A program made the translations under genes and the position numbers. From Streptococcus infantis ATCC 700779 (GTDB lineage: Bacteria; Bacillota; Bacilli; Lactobacillales; Streptococcaceae), in assembly GCF_000187465.1 (NCBI RefSeq), contig NZ_GL732439.1:1005022-1069021 (forward strand): 64,000 nucleotides of DNA, read 5' to 3'. This document shows, in pieces, positions 8,501 through 17,332 of this stretch. Every line of letters starts with the position of its first letter. Positions within the stretch are counted from its first letter, which is position 1. The notes below the pieces were generated by a model, which saw only the letters and a list, made by a program, of their open reading frames with translations, made no database searches and was not told where the DNA came from.

Positions 8501-9556
8501 TTATTTTTCAGGAACTTTGATGCTACCATCAAGGATTTTAGCTTTTGCATCTTCAACAGCTTTTTTACCTTCTTCAGAAAGGTTTGTTACTGCCAAGTCA
8601 ACACCTTTATCCTTCAATGAGTAAACGATAACTTGACCACCAGGGAATTCACCTTTTTCAGCCTTGTTTGAGATATCTTGAACTGTTGTTCCAACTTGTT
8701 TCAATGTAGAAGCAAGCACGAAGTTAGCTTCTTTACCGTCTTTAGAAGTGTATTTACCTTCATCAACTTGGTCACGGTCTACACCGATAACCCAAACTTT
8801 TTCGTCTTCATTTTTACTTTCGTTCAATGATTTAGCTTCAGAGAAGACACCAGCTCCAGTACCACCAGCTGCTTGGTAGATAACGTCTGCACCTGCAGCG
8901 TATTGGGCTGCAGCGATTGTTTTACCTTTAGCCGCATCACCAAATGATCCAGCATAGTCTACTTGAACCTTGATAGATGGGTCAACTGACTCAACACCAG
9001 CTTTAAAACCAGCTGCGAAACGAGAAATAACTTCAGATTCCATACCACCTACAAAACCAACTTGTTTAGTTTTTGTAGTTTTAGCAGCTGCAACACCTGC
9101 AAGGTAAGCTGCTTCGTTGTCTGCGAAAGTAACGCTAGCAACGTTCTTTTGATCTTTAATCACATCGTCAATCAAAACATAGTTTTTATCTGAATGTTCT
9201 TTTGCTGCTTCTTCAACAGCGTTGTGAAGTGCAAAACCAACACCAAAGATCAAGTTGTAGCTTCCAGCTGCTTGGTTCAAGTTGTTAGCGTAGTCAGCTT
9301 CACTTGTTGATTGGAAGTAAGTGTAACCATTGTCTTTTGAAAGGTTGTGTTCTTTACCCCAAGCTTGAAGACCTTCCCAAGCTGATTGGTTAAATGATTT
9401 ATCATCAACACCACCAGTATCTGTAACGATAGCTGCTTTAGTCTTCACATCAGAAGAAGATGAAGCTGCGTTACGAGAAGAGCGATTACCACATGCAGCA
9501 AGTCCAAATGCTGCTACTGCAACTAGACCAAGGCCTAGCCATTGTTTCTTGTTCAT
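8501..9556 (-). CDS. pnrA: Nucleoside-binding lipoprotein PnrA (BmpA family)
   Basis: This is the surface receptor that binds purine nucleosides for the adjacent ABC importer; the pneumococcal homologue is PnrA. The 351-residue lipoprotein has lipobox LAAC with Cys22 and a serine-rich linker. The BmpA core shows AAIVTDTGGVDDKSFNQSAW at 50-69 and the GAGVFSEAKSLNE and VIGVDRDQ segments lining the ligand cleft. Start: ATG at 9556 after AGGAGGT; the longer frame to 9595 has no site. It lies between cdd and the ATPase gene, with hairpins in both intergenic gaps. Confidence 0.95.
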   Translation of the reverse strand: MNKKQWLGLGLVAVAAFGLAACGNRSSRNAASSSSDVKTKAAIVTDTGGVDDKSFNQSAWEGLQAWGKEHNLSKDNGYTYFQSTSEADYANNLNQAAGSYNLIFGVGFALHNAVEEAAKEHSDKNYVLIDDVIKDQKNVASVTFADNEAAYLAGVAAAKTTKTKQVGFVGGMESEVISRFAAGFKAGVESVDPSIKVQVDYAGSFGDAAKGKTIAAAQYAAGADVIYQAAGGTGAGVFSEAKSLNESKNEDEKVWVIGVDRDQVDEGKYTSKDGKEANFVLASTLKQVGTTVQDISNKAEKGEFPGGQVIVYSLKDKGVDLAVTNLSEEGKKAVEDAKAKILDGSIKVPEK

Positions 9557-9646
9557 TTCTGAACCTCCTAAATAAGATGCGCAACTAAGTTGCAAGTATG
9601 GATTGATCGGTCACAAGGACCCTTGCCACTCAGAGAGTGACACAGA

Positions 9647-10036
9647 CTATTGTAAGTCTGTAAAAGAATATGGAAGTAATTCCCCGACCGTCATCTCGAC
9701 CGTCGATTTATCTTTGGCGACTAGAGTCACCTTTAGATCTGGTTTAAAAAATTCGACCATAACTTGACGACAAGCACCGCAAGGCGAAATTGGTTTCTCA
9801 GTTTGACCATAAACAATCAATTCTGAAAAGTCTCGTTGTCCTTCAGAAATCGCCTTAAAGATTGCTGTTCTTTCGCCACAGTTGGTCAAGGGGTAGCTAG
9901 CATTTTCAATGTTAACCCCTGTATAGATACTTCCGTCCTTGGCTACCAAAACAGCGCCAATCGGAAAATGTGAGTAGGGAACGTAAGCTTTTTTACTAGT
10001 TTCAATCGCTAATTCAATCAACTCAGTAGTCGCCAT
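9647..10036 (-). CDS. cdd: Cytidine deaminase
   Basis: Cytidine deaminase converts cytidine and deoxycytidine to uridine and deoxyuridine, feeding the pyrimidine-nucleoside phosphorylase upstream. The 129 residues match the usual homotetrameric enzyme. The zinc site is visible as NCGERTA (Cys and catalytic Glu, near 53-56) and PCGACRQ (two Cys, near 87-90). The start overlaps the end of deoC by 14 bases. Confidence 0.97.
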   Translation of the reverse strand: MATTELIELAIETSKKAYVPYSHFPIGAVLVAKDGSIYTGVNIENASYPLTNCGERTAIFKAISEGQRDFSELIVYGQTEKPISPCGACRQVMVEFFKPDLKVTLVAKDKSTVEMTVGELLPYSFTDLQ

Positions 10037-10685
10037 CAGCTAATTCTCCTTTTAAGATTGCAACACCAGAAGATGTTCCAATACGAGTAGCTCCTGCTTC
10101 AACAAAGGCAACTGCATCTGCATAAGAACGAGCTCCACCAGCTGCTTTGACCCCCATATCAGGACCAACTGTCTGACGCATTAATTGAACATCTGGCAAA
10201 GTTGCTCCACCTGTTGAGAAACCTGTAGAAGTCTTGACAAAGTCTGCACCAGCTTTTTGAGCAAGTTGGCAAGCCAGAACTTTTTCTTCATCCGTTAACA
10301 AACAAGCTTCAATAATAACCTTAACAAGTTTGTCACCGCTAGCCTCAACAACTGCTCGAATATCTGATTCGACCAAGTCAGCATTCCCAGACTTAAGCGT
10401 TCCAACATTGATAACCATATCAATCTCATCAGCACCATTTTGGATGGCTTCTTTGGTTTCATAGGCTTTGACAGCTGAAGTTGTAGCTCCAAGAGGAAAA
10501 CCTACAACTGTACAAACCTTGACATCAGTATCTGTTAGACCTGCTTTTGCATGCGAAACCCAGCAAGGATTCACACAAACACTGGCAAAATCGTACTCTC
10601 TTGCTTCAGATAGCAAACGATCGATTTGTTGTTCGGTTGCATCTTGCTTTAAAAGCGTATGATCAATGTATTTATTTAATTTCAT
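10023..10685 (-). CDS. deoC: Deoxyribose-phosphate aldolase
   Basis: DeoC splits 2-deoxyribose-5-phosphate into acetaldehyde and glyceraldehyde-3-phosphate, the exit from deoxynucleoside breakdown. The 220-residue class I aldolase has [11 protein letters not shown] at the N-terminus, the Schiff-base lysine in DFVKTSTGF (~150) and the second conserved lysine in VKAAGGAR (~180). It sits between pdp and cdd with short gaps or overlaps, in one operon. Confidence 0.97.
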   Translation of the reverse strand: MKLNKYIDHTLLKQDATEQQIDRLLSEAREYDFASVCVNPCWVSHAKAGLTDTDVKVCTVVGFPLGATTSAVKAYETKEAIQNGADEIDMVINVGTLKSGNADLVESDIRAVVEASGDKLVKVIIEACLLTDEEKVLACQLAQKAGADFVKTSTGFSTGGATLPDVQLMRQTVGPDMGVKAAGGARSYADAVAFVEAGATRIGTSSGVAILKGELADGDY

Positions 10686-10702
10686 TTCGGATTTTCCTTA
10701 AA

Positions 10703-11986
10703 TTAGGAGATAATTTCGATGATTTCACGCATTTTTAGCGTTTCATCACTCATTTTAATTTTAACATATTTTTGGAAATCTGTAACTATTTCCGGAGAAA
10801 TTTTGCCATTTGCATATACTTTTGCGACAATTTCACCTTTTTTGACTGATTCTCCAACTTTCTTCTCAAAAACAATTCCTGTCTCATAATCAAGAGCATC
10901 TGTTTTGACTGCACGACCAGCACCTAATCTCATGGCAAAAAGACCGAACTCCATGGCTGGAAGTGCCTCAATAACACCATCTTCCTGAGCAGGAATCTCA
11001 ATTACATGGTCAACTTTTACTGGACGATAGAGGTCTTCTAGGTTTCCACCCTGAGCTAGAACCATCTCTTCAAATTTCTTGAGTGCCTGACCATTTTCAA
11101 GATGTTGCCTTACTTCCTCGACTGTTTTTTCAACATTTGCCAGAGAAAGCATAATCTGGGCTAACTCACAGATAAAGTGACTAATATCCTCGCGTCCTTT
11201 ACCCTGAAGAATTTCTAGTGCTTCTAGAATTTCCAAGCGATTCCCAATGGCACGTCCTAATGGTTGACTCATATCCGTAATGACTGCTACTGTCTTTCGA
11301 CCAACAGCTTTCCCGAGATTTACCATGGTTTGAGCCAGTTGGCGTGCCTCGTCGACTGTCTTCATAAAGGCACCTTCACCGACAGTAACATCAAGCAAAA
11401 TAGCATCCGCTCCAGCTGCAATCTTTTTACTCATGACAGAACTAGCAATCAGTGGAATAGTATCAACTGTTGCTGTCACATCACGTAGTGCATAGAGCAA
11501 CTTATCCGCTTTGACTAGTTGGTCAGATTGACCAATAACTGAAACCCCGATATCCTGAACCTGTTTGATAAAGTCATTTTGACTGCGTTCGACTTGAAAA
11601 CCTTTGATAGATTCTAATTTATCGATAGTACCTCCGGTGTGCCCCAGACCTCTACCACTCATCTTGGCAACTGGTACGTCAAAACTAGCTACCAAGGGTG
11701 CTAGGATTAAAGTTACCTTGTCACCAACACCACCCGTAGAGTGTTTATCAACCTTGATACCTTCAATAGCAGATAAATCAAATTCCTGACCTGTCTTGAC
11801 CATGTTCATAGTCAAATCGGAAATCTCACGTGTGGTCATGCCTTTAAAATAAACAGCCATAGCAAAAGCAGACATTTGATAATCTGGAACAGTTCCAGCT
11901 ACATAGCCTTCTACCAGCCATTTGATTTCACTTGAGGTTAGTTCTTGTCCGTCTCTTTTTTTCTGGATTAGATCTACTGCTCTCAT
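10703..11986 (-). CDS. pdp: Pyrimidine-nucleoside phosphorylase
   Basis: This enzyme phosphorolyses uridine, deoxyuridine and thymidine to base and pentose-1-phosphate. The 427 residues match the family. Visible are the thymidine/pyrimidine phosphorylase signature region KMSGRGLGHTGGTIDKLES near 110, the phosphate-site KHSTGGVGDK near 80, and the C-terminal PYNP domain from about 345. The length and the KHSTGG form favour the Firmicute Pdp over E. coli-type DeoA. It overlaps the methyltransferase stop/start by four bases (ATGA). Confidence 0.95.
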   Translation of the reverse strand: MRAVDLIQKKRDGQELTSSEIKWLVEGYVAGTVPDYQMSAFAMAVYFKGMTTREISDLTMNMVKTGQEFDLSAIEGIKVDKHSTGGVGDKVTLILAPLVASFDVPVAKMSGRGLGHTGGTIDKLESIKGFQVERSQNDFIKQVQDIGVSVIGQSDQLVKADKLLYALRDVTATVDTIPLIASSVMSKKIAAGADAILLDVTVGEGAFMKTVDEARQLAQTMVNLGKAVGRKTVAVITDMSQPLGRAIGNRLEILEALEILQGKGREDISHFICELAQIMLSLANVEKTVEEVRQHLENGQALKKFEEMVLAQGGNLEDLYRPVKVDHVIEIPAQEDGVIEALPAMEFGLFAMRLGAGRAVKTDALDYETGIVFEKKVGESVKKGEIVAKVYANGKISPEIVTDFQKYVKIKMSDETLKMREIIEIIS

Positions 11987-12573
11987 TCTTTCACACTTCT
12001 AAGGATATAATATCCCTTGTCTTTCTTCACGACCTCACAATTACCAAAGACTTCTTCCATCTTGTTTTTGGCACTAGGAGCTCCTTGTTTCTTTTGGATG
12101 ACAATGGTCAAATCTCCACCATCCTTAAGATAATCAATACTTTTCTCAATGATTTCATGAACAACCTGCTTGCCTGCACGAATGGGCGGATTCGAAATGA
12201 CATGATCGAATTGACCTTCTACCTGCTCATAAATATTGGACTGGAAGATAGTCGCTTGAACATTGTTTTTTACTGCATTTTGCTGGGCTAAATCCAGGGC
12301 ACGATTATTGATATCCACCATGGTCGCTTGGGCACCATAAGCTTTAACCAAAGACAAGCCTATTGGACCGTAGCCACAACCAACATCAAGGATTTTTTCA
12401 TCTTTTTCGACATCCAGACATCTTAACAACAACTGACTTCCGAAATCAATCATTTTTTTGCTAAAGACACCAGCATCTGTCAAAAAGGTCATCTTTTGCC
12501 CAAGTAGGTCAACTCTAAGTTCATGAACATCATGGGCTGCATCTGGATTTTCTGCATAATACATTTTACTCAT
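11983..12573 (-). CDS. Class I SAM methyltransferase, RsmC-like
   Basis: This is a SAM-dependent methyltransferase of the small-domain RsmC/RlmG type (MTS domain). The 196-residue protein has the SAM-binding loop ILDVGCGYGPIG near 60-70, the acidic residue in VDINNRAL, and the catalytic NPPI motif in ISNPPIRAGK typical of N-methylation of nucleic acid bases. The target, probably rRNA, cannot be read from sequence. It heads the nucleoside operon. ATG at 12573 lies six bases after a -10 element, so the message is probably leaderless. Confidence 0.85.
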   Translation of the reverse strand: MSKMYYAENPDAAHDVHELRVDLLGQKMTFLTDAGVFSKKMIDFGSQLLLRCLDVEKDEKILDVGCGYGPIGLSLVKAYGAQATMVDINNRALDLAQQNAVKNNVQATIFQSNIYEQVEGQFDHVISNPPIRAGKQVVHEIIEKSIDYLKDGGDLTIVIQKKQGAPSAKNKMEEVFGNCEVVKKDKGYYILRSVKE

Positions 12574-12579
12574 AGTTTC

Positions 12580-12617
12580 ATTTTACCATAAAATTTAGAT
12601 ATTTTAAATCGTTTACA
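12580..12617 (-). promoter_or_regulatory. Promoter of the nucleoside operon with a cre-like site
   Basis: TGG-TAAAAT (extended -10) occupies 12588-12580 on the minus strand, six bases before the ATG. About 16 bases upstream, at 12604-12617, TGTAAACGATTTAA matches most positions of the CcpA cre consensus. CcpA repression is inference; the -10 element is directly visible. Confidence 0.5.
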
Positions 12618-12630
12618 CGGTCTATACCAT

Positions 12631-12909
12631 CTAAGGCCCTAAGAAGAGATAACCTAGGAACATACTAATAAAAAATGAAAATAGACAAGCTAGACCAATC
12701 AATATCAGCCACCATTTTCTTGTTAAAATGGCGAGAATCAAATAAATAAAACCAATAATTGGTAGCAAGAATAACAAGACAAAGGCAGACCAACTATAGG
12801 TTTGACTTCCTAAACTCACAGTAAACTCAATCAATGTTGGAGACAACCACAAAATAGCAACAAGTAAACAACTTAGTTTTAGTATTTTATCACTTATTTC
12901 TACTCTCAT
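12631..12909 (-). CDS. Small membrane protein, unknown function
   Basis: This is a 92-residue protein with three strongly hydrophobic stretches (about 10-30, 38-62, 66-90) and few charged residues, so an integral membrane protein. No domain is recognised. ATG at 12909 follows GAGGTG. It has its own promoter and is divergent from coaA; downstream it runs toward the nucleoside operon. Confidence 0.75.
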   Translation of the reverse strand: MRVEISDKILKLSCLLVAILWLSPTLIEFTVSLGSQTYSWSAFVLLFLLPIIGFIYLILAILTRKWWLILIGLACLFSFFISMFLGYLFLGP

Positions 12910-12942
12910 AACATCACCTCTTTTGATGTTTATTCTACCTCT

Positions 12943-12971
12943 ATTCTAACAAAGAAAGCGCTTTTTCTCAA
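12943..12971 (-). promoter_or_regulatory. Promoter of the small membrane protein with an internal cre-like palindrome
   Basis: TTGAGA (12971-12966), a 17-base spacer, and TAGAAT (12948-12943). The spacer contains AAAGCGCTTT at 12955-12964, within a 14-of-16 match to the CcpA operator pattern WWGAAARCGYTTTCWW. A bound CcpA would block the promoter. Confidence 0.55.
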
Positions 12972-13000
12972 ATGATTCAGATGTCTTTCTTTGTAAATTA

Positions 13001-13009
13001 TGGTATACT
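13001..13009 (+). promoter_or_regulatory. Extended -10 promoter of coaA
   Basis: TGG-TATACT at 13001-13009, about 24 bases before the coaA start; no good -35 element is seen. Confidence 0.6.
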
Positions 13010-13032
13010 GAGGTATCAAACGAGGAAATTTT

Positions 13033-13953
13033 ATGACCAACGAATTTATACATTATGAAAAAATCAGTCGCGGAACTTGGCAATCTTTACATCGTAAAAC
13101 TACACCTCCTTTAACCGAGGAGGAATTGGATTCGATTAAGAGTTTTAATGACCAGATTAGTCTCCAAGATGTAACAGATATTTACCTGCCGCTAGCTCAT
13201 CTGATTCAAATCTACAAACGCTCCAAAGAAGACCTAGCCTTTTCAAAAGGGATTTTCCTCCAAAGGGAGAGTAAAAATCAGCCATTTATTATCGGAATTT
13301 CAGGTAGTGTCGCTGTTGGCAAATCAACTACTAGCCGACTCTTACAAATTTTGCTTTCCCGTATTTTTCCAGAAGCAAGTGTTGAATTAGTGACAACTGA
13401 TGGATTTCTGTATCCTAACAGTATCTTAAATGAGCGAAATATCCTAAACCGAAAAGGTTTCCCTGAGAGTTATGATATGGAAAGCTTGCTCGATTTCCTT
13501 GATCAACTTAAAAACGGTCAGGATGTAGATATCCCCGTTTATTCTCACGAAATCTACGATATCGTACCTGATAAAACACAAAGAGTCCAAGCAGCGGATT
13601 TTGTCATCGTAGAAGGTATCAACGTCTTTCAAACACCACATAACAGCCGTCTTTATATTACAGACTTCTTCGATTTTTCAATCTATGTAGATGCTGCAGT
13701 CGAGGATATCGAGAGCTGGTATTTGGACCGTTTCTTGAAACTTCTTAGCTTTGCACAAGATGATCCAAACAACTATTACTATCGTTTCACCCAGCAACCA
13801 ATTAGTGAAGTAAAAGATTTTGCCCATCAGGTTTGGACAAGTATTAATTTGACCAATCTACAAAACTACATCGAACCGACCAGAAATCGGGCAGAAGTCA
13901 TTCTTCATAAATCTAAAAATCATGAAATTGATGAAATTTATTTAAAAAAGTGA
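13033..13953 (+). CDS. coaA: Pantothenate kinase (type I)
   Basis: CoaA phosphorylates pantothenate, the first step of coenzyme A synthesis, and is usually feedback-inhibited by CoA. The 306 residues match the prokaryotic type I enzyme. The P-loop GSVAVGKST is at 91-99, followed by [18 protein letters not shown] and EGINVFQ, all signatures of this family. ATG at 13033 follows GAGGA. rpsT lies downstream with its own promoter. Confidence 0.97.
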   Translation: MTNEFIHYEKISRGTWQSLHRKTTPPLTEEELDSIKSFNDQISLQDVTDIYLPLAHLIQIYKRSKEDLAFSKGIFLQRESKNQPFIIGISGSVAVGKSTTSRLLQILLSRIFPEASVELVTTDGFLYPNSILNERNILNRKGFPESYDMESLLDFLDQLKNGQDVDIPVYSHEIYDIVPDKTQRVQAADFVIVEGINVFQTPHNSRLYITDFFDFSIYVDAAVEDIESWYLDRFLKLLSFAQDDPNNYYYRFTQQPISEVKDFAHQVWTSINLTNLQNYIEPTRNRAEVILHKSKNHEIDEIYLKK

Positions 13954-13960
13954 TTTCCCC

Positions 13961-13989
13961 TTGTCAAAATAATAGTTTTCAGATATAAT
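13961..13989 (+). promoter_or_regulatory. Strong sigma-A promoter of rpsT
   Basis: TTGTCA (13961-13966), 17-base spacer, TATAAT (13984-13989), directly after the coaA stop. Confidence 0.85.
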
Positions 13990-14020
13990 GGTATAGTTAG
14001 TAAATATGGAGGTAAGAACA

Positions 14021-14254
14021 TTGGCAAACATTAAATCAGCTATAAAACGCGCTGAATTGAACGTTAAACAAAACGAAAAGAACTCAGCTCAAAAATCAGC
14101 TATGCGTACTGCTATCAAAGCTTTTGAAGCAAACCCATCTGAAGAACTTTACCGTGCTGCTAGCTCAGCCATCGATAAAGCAGAAACTAAAGGTTTGATC
14201 CACAAGAATAAAGCTAACCGTGATAAAGCACGTCTTGCATCTAAACTTGGTTAA
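14021..14254 (+). CDS. rpsT: 30S ribosomal protein S20
   Basis: S20 is a primary 16S rRNA binding protein. The product is 77 residues, starting (M)[13 protein letters not shown]. The start is a TTG at 14021, placed by GGAGGT seven bases upstream and by homology; the in-frame ATG at 14006 overlaps that ribosome-binding site. A UUG start is also used by E. coli rpsT, where it takes part in autoregulation; the same is plausible here. It is monocistronic, with its own promoter and terminator. Confidence 0.95.
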   Translation: MANIKSAIKRAELNVKQNEKNSAQKSAMRTAIKAFEANPSEELYRAASSAIDKAETKGLIHKNKANRDKARLASKLG

Positions 14255-14271
14255 TCTTTAACTGGATACAA

Positions 14272-14295
14272 AATGAGCTCTTCGGAGCTTTTTTT
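14272..14295 (+). terminator. rpsT terminator
   Basis: GAGCTC-TTCG-GAGCT followed by seven or more T residues; the loop is the stable C(UUCG)G tetraloop. Confidence 0.92.
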
Positions 14296-14319
14296 GTGCG
14301 AATTTTTTAGGAGGATATC

Positions 14320-14832
14320 ATGAAAATTACCATTATAGGATATTCTGGAGCAGGTAAATCAACTCTAGCAGAAAACCTATCTCGCTACTACTCCATTCCA
14401 AAGCTTCATATGGACACCCTTCAATTTCAGCCAGGTTGGGTAGACAGTGACCGCGATTGGATGTTAAAAGAGATGAGAGACTTTCTCACCGAACATTCCG
14501 ATTGGGTGATTGATGGTAATTATTCATGGTGTTATTACGAGGAAAGAATGAAAGAAGCAGATCAAATCATCTTTCTAAATTTCTCTCGATGGAATTGTCT
14601 GCTTCGAGCCTTTAAGCGTTATCTTAAATACAAAGGAAAAGTCAGAGAAAGTAGGGCAGCTGGTTGTCAAGAACAATTTAATTGGGAGTTTATTCGATGG
14701 ATTCTCTGGGATGGCCGAACAAATAATGCTAAGGAAAGATACCAAAAATTAAGTGATACCTACCCTGAAAAGATGCGTATTCTCCATTCTCAAGCAGAGA
14801 TTGATTATTTCTTGCAATCTCTTAAAAAATAG
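14320..14832 (+). CDS. P-loop kinase-like protein (FlaR / 'DNA topology modulation' family)
   Basis: This is a 170-residue nucleotide-binding protein with Walker A GYSGAGKST at residues 7-15 at the very N-terminus, an adenylate-kinase-like HMDTLQF segment (~30) and an IDGNYSW region. Such proteins are often annotated as topology modulation protein FlaR; a phosphotransferase role on a small nucleotide or similar substrate is more likely, but the substrate is unknown. It is single, between the rpsT terminator and a strong convergent terminator. Confidence 0.8.
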   Translation: MKITIIGYSGAGKSTLAENLSRYYSIPKLHMDTLQFQPGWVDSDRDWMLKEMRDFLTEHSDWVIDGNYSWCYYEERMKEADQIIFLNFSRWNCLLRAFKRYLKYKGKVRESRAAGCQEQFNWEFIRWILWDGRTNNAKERYQKLSDTYPEKMRILHSQAEIDYFLQSLKK

Positions 14833-14878
14833 ACGATAGAGCAATATTTCATTAAAGCCAGCATAGACTGAATGACTA

Positions 14879-14916
14879 AAAAGGAAGATTTTCATCCAGA
14901 AAATCTTCCTTTTGTG
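14879..14916. terminator. Bidirectional terminator between the P-loop kinase and deoD
   Basis: A 15-bp perfect stem: arms 14879-14893 and 14899-14913 with a five-base loop, flanked by A and T runs. It ends both converging transcripts. Confidence 0.9.
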
Positions 14917-14923
14917 TTCCTTT

Positions 14924-15634
14924 TTATTTAGCAATTAAGGTTTCTAGACCAACCTTCATCATATCGGTGAAGGTATTTTGACGTTCCTCTGCAGTTGTAT
15001 CTTCATCTGGATTGACCAAACTATCTGAGATGGTCATAATAGCTAGAGCATCAACATGGTGTTGGGCAGCAAGATAGTAAAGGGCTGCTGCTTCCATTTC
15101 TACAGCTTTCACGCCCCATTTACCAAGCTCGATATTCTTTTCACCATAGTTTGAATAGAAAACGTCTGATGACAAGACATTTCCGACATGAGTAGTCATG
15201 CCAAGGTCTTTAGCAATGTGGTAAGCCTTATCTAAAAGATCAAAGCTAGCGATTTGTGGGAAATCGTATTGAGGCCAATCGTTGCGGATGATGTTTGAGT
15301 TGGTTGCAGCTGCTTGAGCCAAGACCAATTCACGGACGTGAACATCCTTATTCAAAGATCCAGCCGTTCCCACACGGATCAATTTCTTTACTCCGTAGTC
15401 GACAATCAACTCGCGCGCATAAATAGAGATGGATGGCATCCCCATTCCTGTTCCCATAACAGATACACGGTGACCTTTGTAAGTACCTGTGTAACCAAAC
15501 ATGTTACGAACTTCGTTAAAGCAAACAGCATCTTCAAGAAAATTCTCAGCGATAAATTTCGCACGAAGAGGATCCCCAGGAAGAAGAATTTTATCAGCAA
15601 TTTCACCCTGCTTAGCAGCAATATGGATAGACAT
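14924..15634 (-). CDS. deoD: Purine-nucleoside phosphorylase, DeoD type
   Basis: DeoD phosphorolyses purine (deoxy)ribonucleosides, including adenosine, to base and pentose-1-phosphate. The 236 residues match the trimeric/hexameric bacterial enzyme. It starts [14 protein letters not shown] and shows [11 protein letters not shown], the phosphate-binding [17 protein letters not shown] at the nucleoside site and SDSLVNPDE with the catalytic Asp. ATG at 15634 has no visible Shine-Dalgarno sequence. The frame continues to 15700, but that part is leader RNA. About 415 bases of structured leader separate it from the CLC gene. Confidence 0.95.
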   Translation of the reverse strand: MSIHIAAKQGEIADKILLPGDPLRAKFIAENFLEDAVCFNEVRNMFGYTGTYKGHRVSVMGTGMGMPSISIYARELIVDYGVKKLIRVGTAGSLNKDVHVRELVLAQAAATNSNIIRNDWPQYDFPQIASFDLLDKAYHIAKDLGMTTHVGNVLSSDVFYSNYGEKNIELGKWGVKAVEMEAAALYYLAAQHHVDALAIMTISDSLVNPDEDTTAEERQNTFTDMMKVGLETLIAK

Positions 15635-15659
15635 AATATAAGATACCAAGGGCGTTAAA

Positions 15660-15990
15660 GAGGCAAAGTAAAAATAGGAAATCCGACAAAGATGCTTCAC
15701 ATCTAGGAGGATTTATCTTTTTTACACAGCCTCTAGCCCGGGTTCAGTTTCAAACCCGAACTACCCTTCCTTTCATTTTTTATATACAGGACAGGCGACA
15801 GAGAACAAAGTAAAAATAGGAAACTGACGACGCATCGTAGATGCTAGACAGTTTATCTTTTTTACACAGTTCTCCGCCCGTATTCAGTTCAGCGAATACG
15901 GTTAACCTTTCCTTTCTGTGTGTATTTTTTGTTTAGAAAAGCTTTCCACTCGTGTTCAAATCTGAACACATGCTCTACCTTTCTTTATTA
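15660..15990 (-). promoter_or_regulatory. Tandem structured leader upstream of deoD (candidate riboswitch/attenuator)
   Basis: The minus strand carries repeated modules. Two full copies, about 140 bases apart, each have: a GGAAAGG or GGAAGGG box; hairpin 1 (15878-15901 and 15738-15759); the identical string CTGTGTAAAAAAGATAAA (15869-15852 and 15729-15712); hairpin 2 (15821-15854 and 15679-15714); and TTTCCTATTTTTACTTTG, a weak T-run. A third, partial copy keeps the box and hairpin 1 (15952-15969). Arms covary: GUGUUCA/UGAACAC, CCGUAUUC/GAAUACGG, UCGGGUUU/GAACCCGG; and AAACUG/CAGUUU versus AAAUCC/GGAUUU. I cannot assign it to a known riboswitch class. Confidence 0.75.
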
Positions 15991-16049
15991 AATGATATTG
16001 ATTATAAATTTAAAATATATTTTTGATTAGAAAAATTAGAGTATTCTTA

Positions 16050-17330
16050 TTAATTTTCTATTATCCTTATCTTTGGTCGTAAGTATTTCTCCCAAGGGAT
16101 TCGGTCCAGCATTTTAGCAAAACCAAATGCCAAGTAAGCAGTCACCAAAAGAAAAGGTATAGCCTCTAATGATTGACCAGTGAACCCCATTACCAATCCA
16201 GTTGCAGACAGGGGTGCCTTCAAGGTCACAGCTAAAAAGCAAACCGAACCTAATAGTAAGACTGCTGGCTGGTTGCCACCTCCTAGAATCATGGTCAAGA
16301 GTGCAGCTCCTGCAATCCCCAAGGCAAAAGATGGAGTCAAGGTACCGCCATAGGCACCTGCCCAAAGGGTGACTAAAACGACCGTGGCTTTCAAGACAAA
16401 TAAGAGGATTACCGTCTTGGCATTACTACCGTTTAAAATCTCCTGAGCCATCATACGCCCGTTACCAAGTAGATGAGGCAAATGGCTAGCCAATCCAACA
16501 AGGAAAAGGAATGTTACAGGCAGAGTATAGAGTATCCGCTTGTCCTTTATTCTCTTTGAAGAAACTTGTTTGTTGAAGCGACTAAAAAGCCAAGCGAGTG
16601 GAGTCAGGAAAAGAACTAATAGGGGAACAAGCCACATATCACCTAGTGCCCAAATCATGGCTGGAATCTGGTAGAGAGCATGATCTGAAACAACAAAGCC
16701 TGCTGTAAAGGCTGATACATATGTAGTCAGACCGACCAAGAAAAAACGTTTGACAGATAAAGCAATTCCCAAGGTTTCAAAAACGAAAAACACACTCGTT
16801 AACGGAACCTGATAGACAGCCGCTAAACCCGCACCAGCTCCACAGGCAATGAGAAAGATTTGGTCCTTCACGGAGAGAGAAAAAATATTGGCAATAGGTC
16901 TTGCAAATAAAGCTCCAATCTCCCGCGGCGCAGCTTCCTTACCGATAGGCGCTCCTCCTCCAACTGCAACAATCTGCCAAATTGAATGAACTAGCTGTTT
17001 TAAAAAATGAAGTTTGTATTGTGATGTTTCATCTTTCATCTGCGCTTTGATGGAAAAAATCTTTGCATTTCTTTGCAAGGAATACCAGACCAAGGCAGAA
17101 CTGACACCCACGATGATTAAACTGAAGCCTATTCGTGATGAGGCAACACCATCTGTCAAGAATCCAGTGTTATGCTCTGTCTGACCAAAAGCAATCCCTT
17201 CAACCAGCTCTAAAAGATAATGGAGCAAAATTCCGAATATACCTGAAACTAGCCCTAGCATGATGACCGCTAGAACTAATTTGAGGTTATATGGGATCTT
17301 CTGAAGACTCCTCCTCAACTCATGTATCAT
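16050..17330 (-). CDS. CLC-family chloride channel or transporter
   Basis: This is a voltage-gated chloride channel/antiporter homologue, 426 residues with about ten membrane segments. The CLC signature loop reads VGGGAPIGKEAAPREIGA near residues 120-140 (the GREGP-type motif in variant form) and YGGTLTPSF near 330 (GxFxP region in variant form). It has no CBS domains. The family moves Cl- or H+/Cl-; ion specificity here is not certain because the selectivity motifs are divergent. The ATG is two bases from the punA stop with no clear ribosome site, so translational coupling is likely. The role in a nucleoside operon is unclear. Confidence 0.85.
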   Translation of the reverse strand: MIHELRRSLQKIPYNLKLVLAVIMLGLVSGIFGILLHYLLELVEGIAFGQTEHNTGFLTDGVASSRIGFSLIIVGVSSALVWYSLQRNAKIFSIKAQMKDETSQYKLHFLKQLVHSIWQIVAVGGGAPIGKEAAPREIGALFARPIANIFSLSVKDQIFLIACGAGAGLAAVYQVPLTSVFFVFETLGIALSVKRFFLVGLTTYVSAFTAGFVVSDHALYQIPAMIWALGDMWLVPLLVLFLTPLAWLFSRFNKQVSSKRIKDKRILYTLPVTFLFLVGLASHLPHLLGNGRMMAQEILNGSNAKTVILLFVLKATVVLVTLWAGAYGGTLTPSFALGIAGAALLTMILGGGNQPAVLLLGSVCFLAVTLKAPLSATGLVMGFTGQSLEAIPFLLVTAYLAFGFAKMLDRIPWEKYLRPKIRIIEN

Positions 17331-17332
17331 GA

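Noticed and set aside
16050..17330. CLC gene as a fluoride-exporting CLC-F with a fluoride riboswitch
   Set aside because: CLC-F selectivity motifs are absent, the gene sits inside an operon, and no crcB-type motif precedes it; the structured RNA is downstream of it, before deoD.
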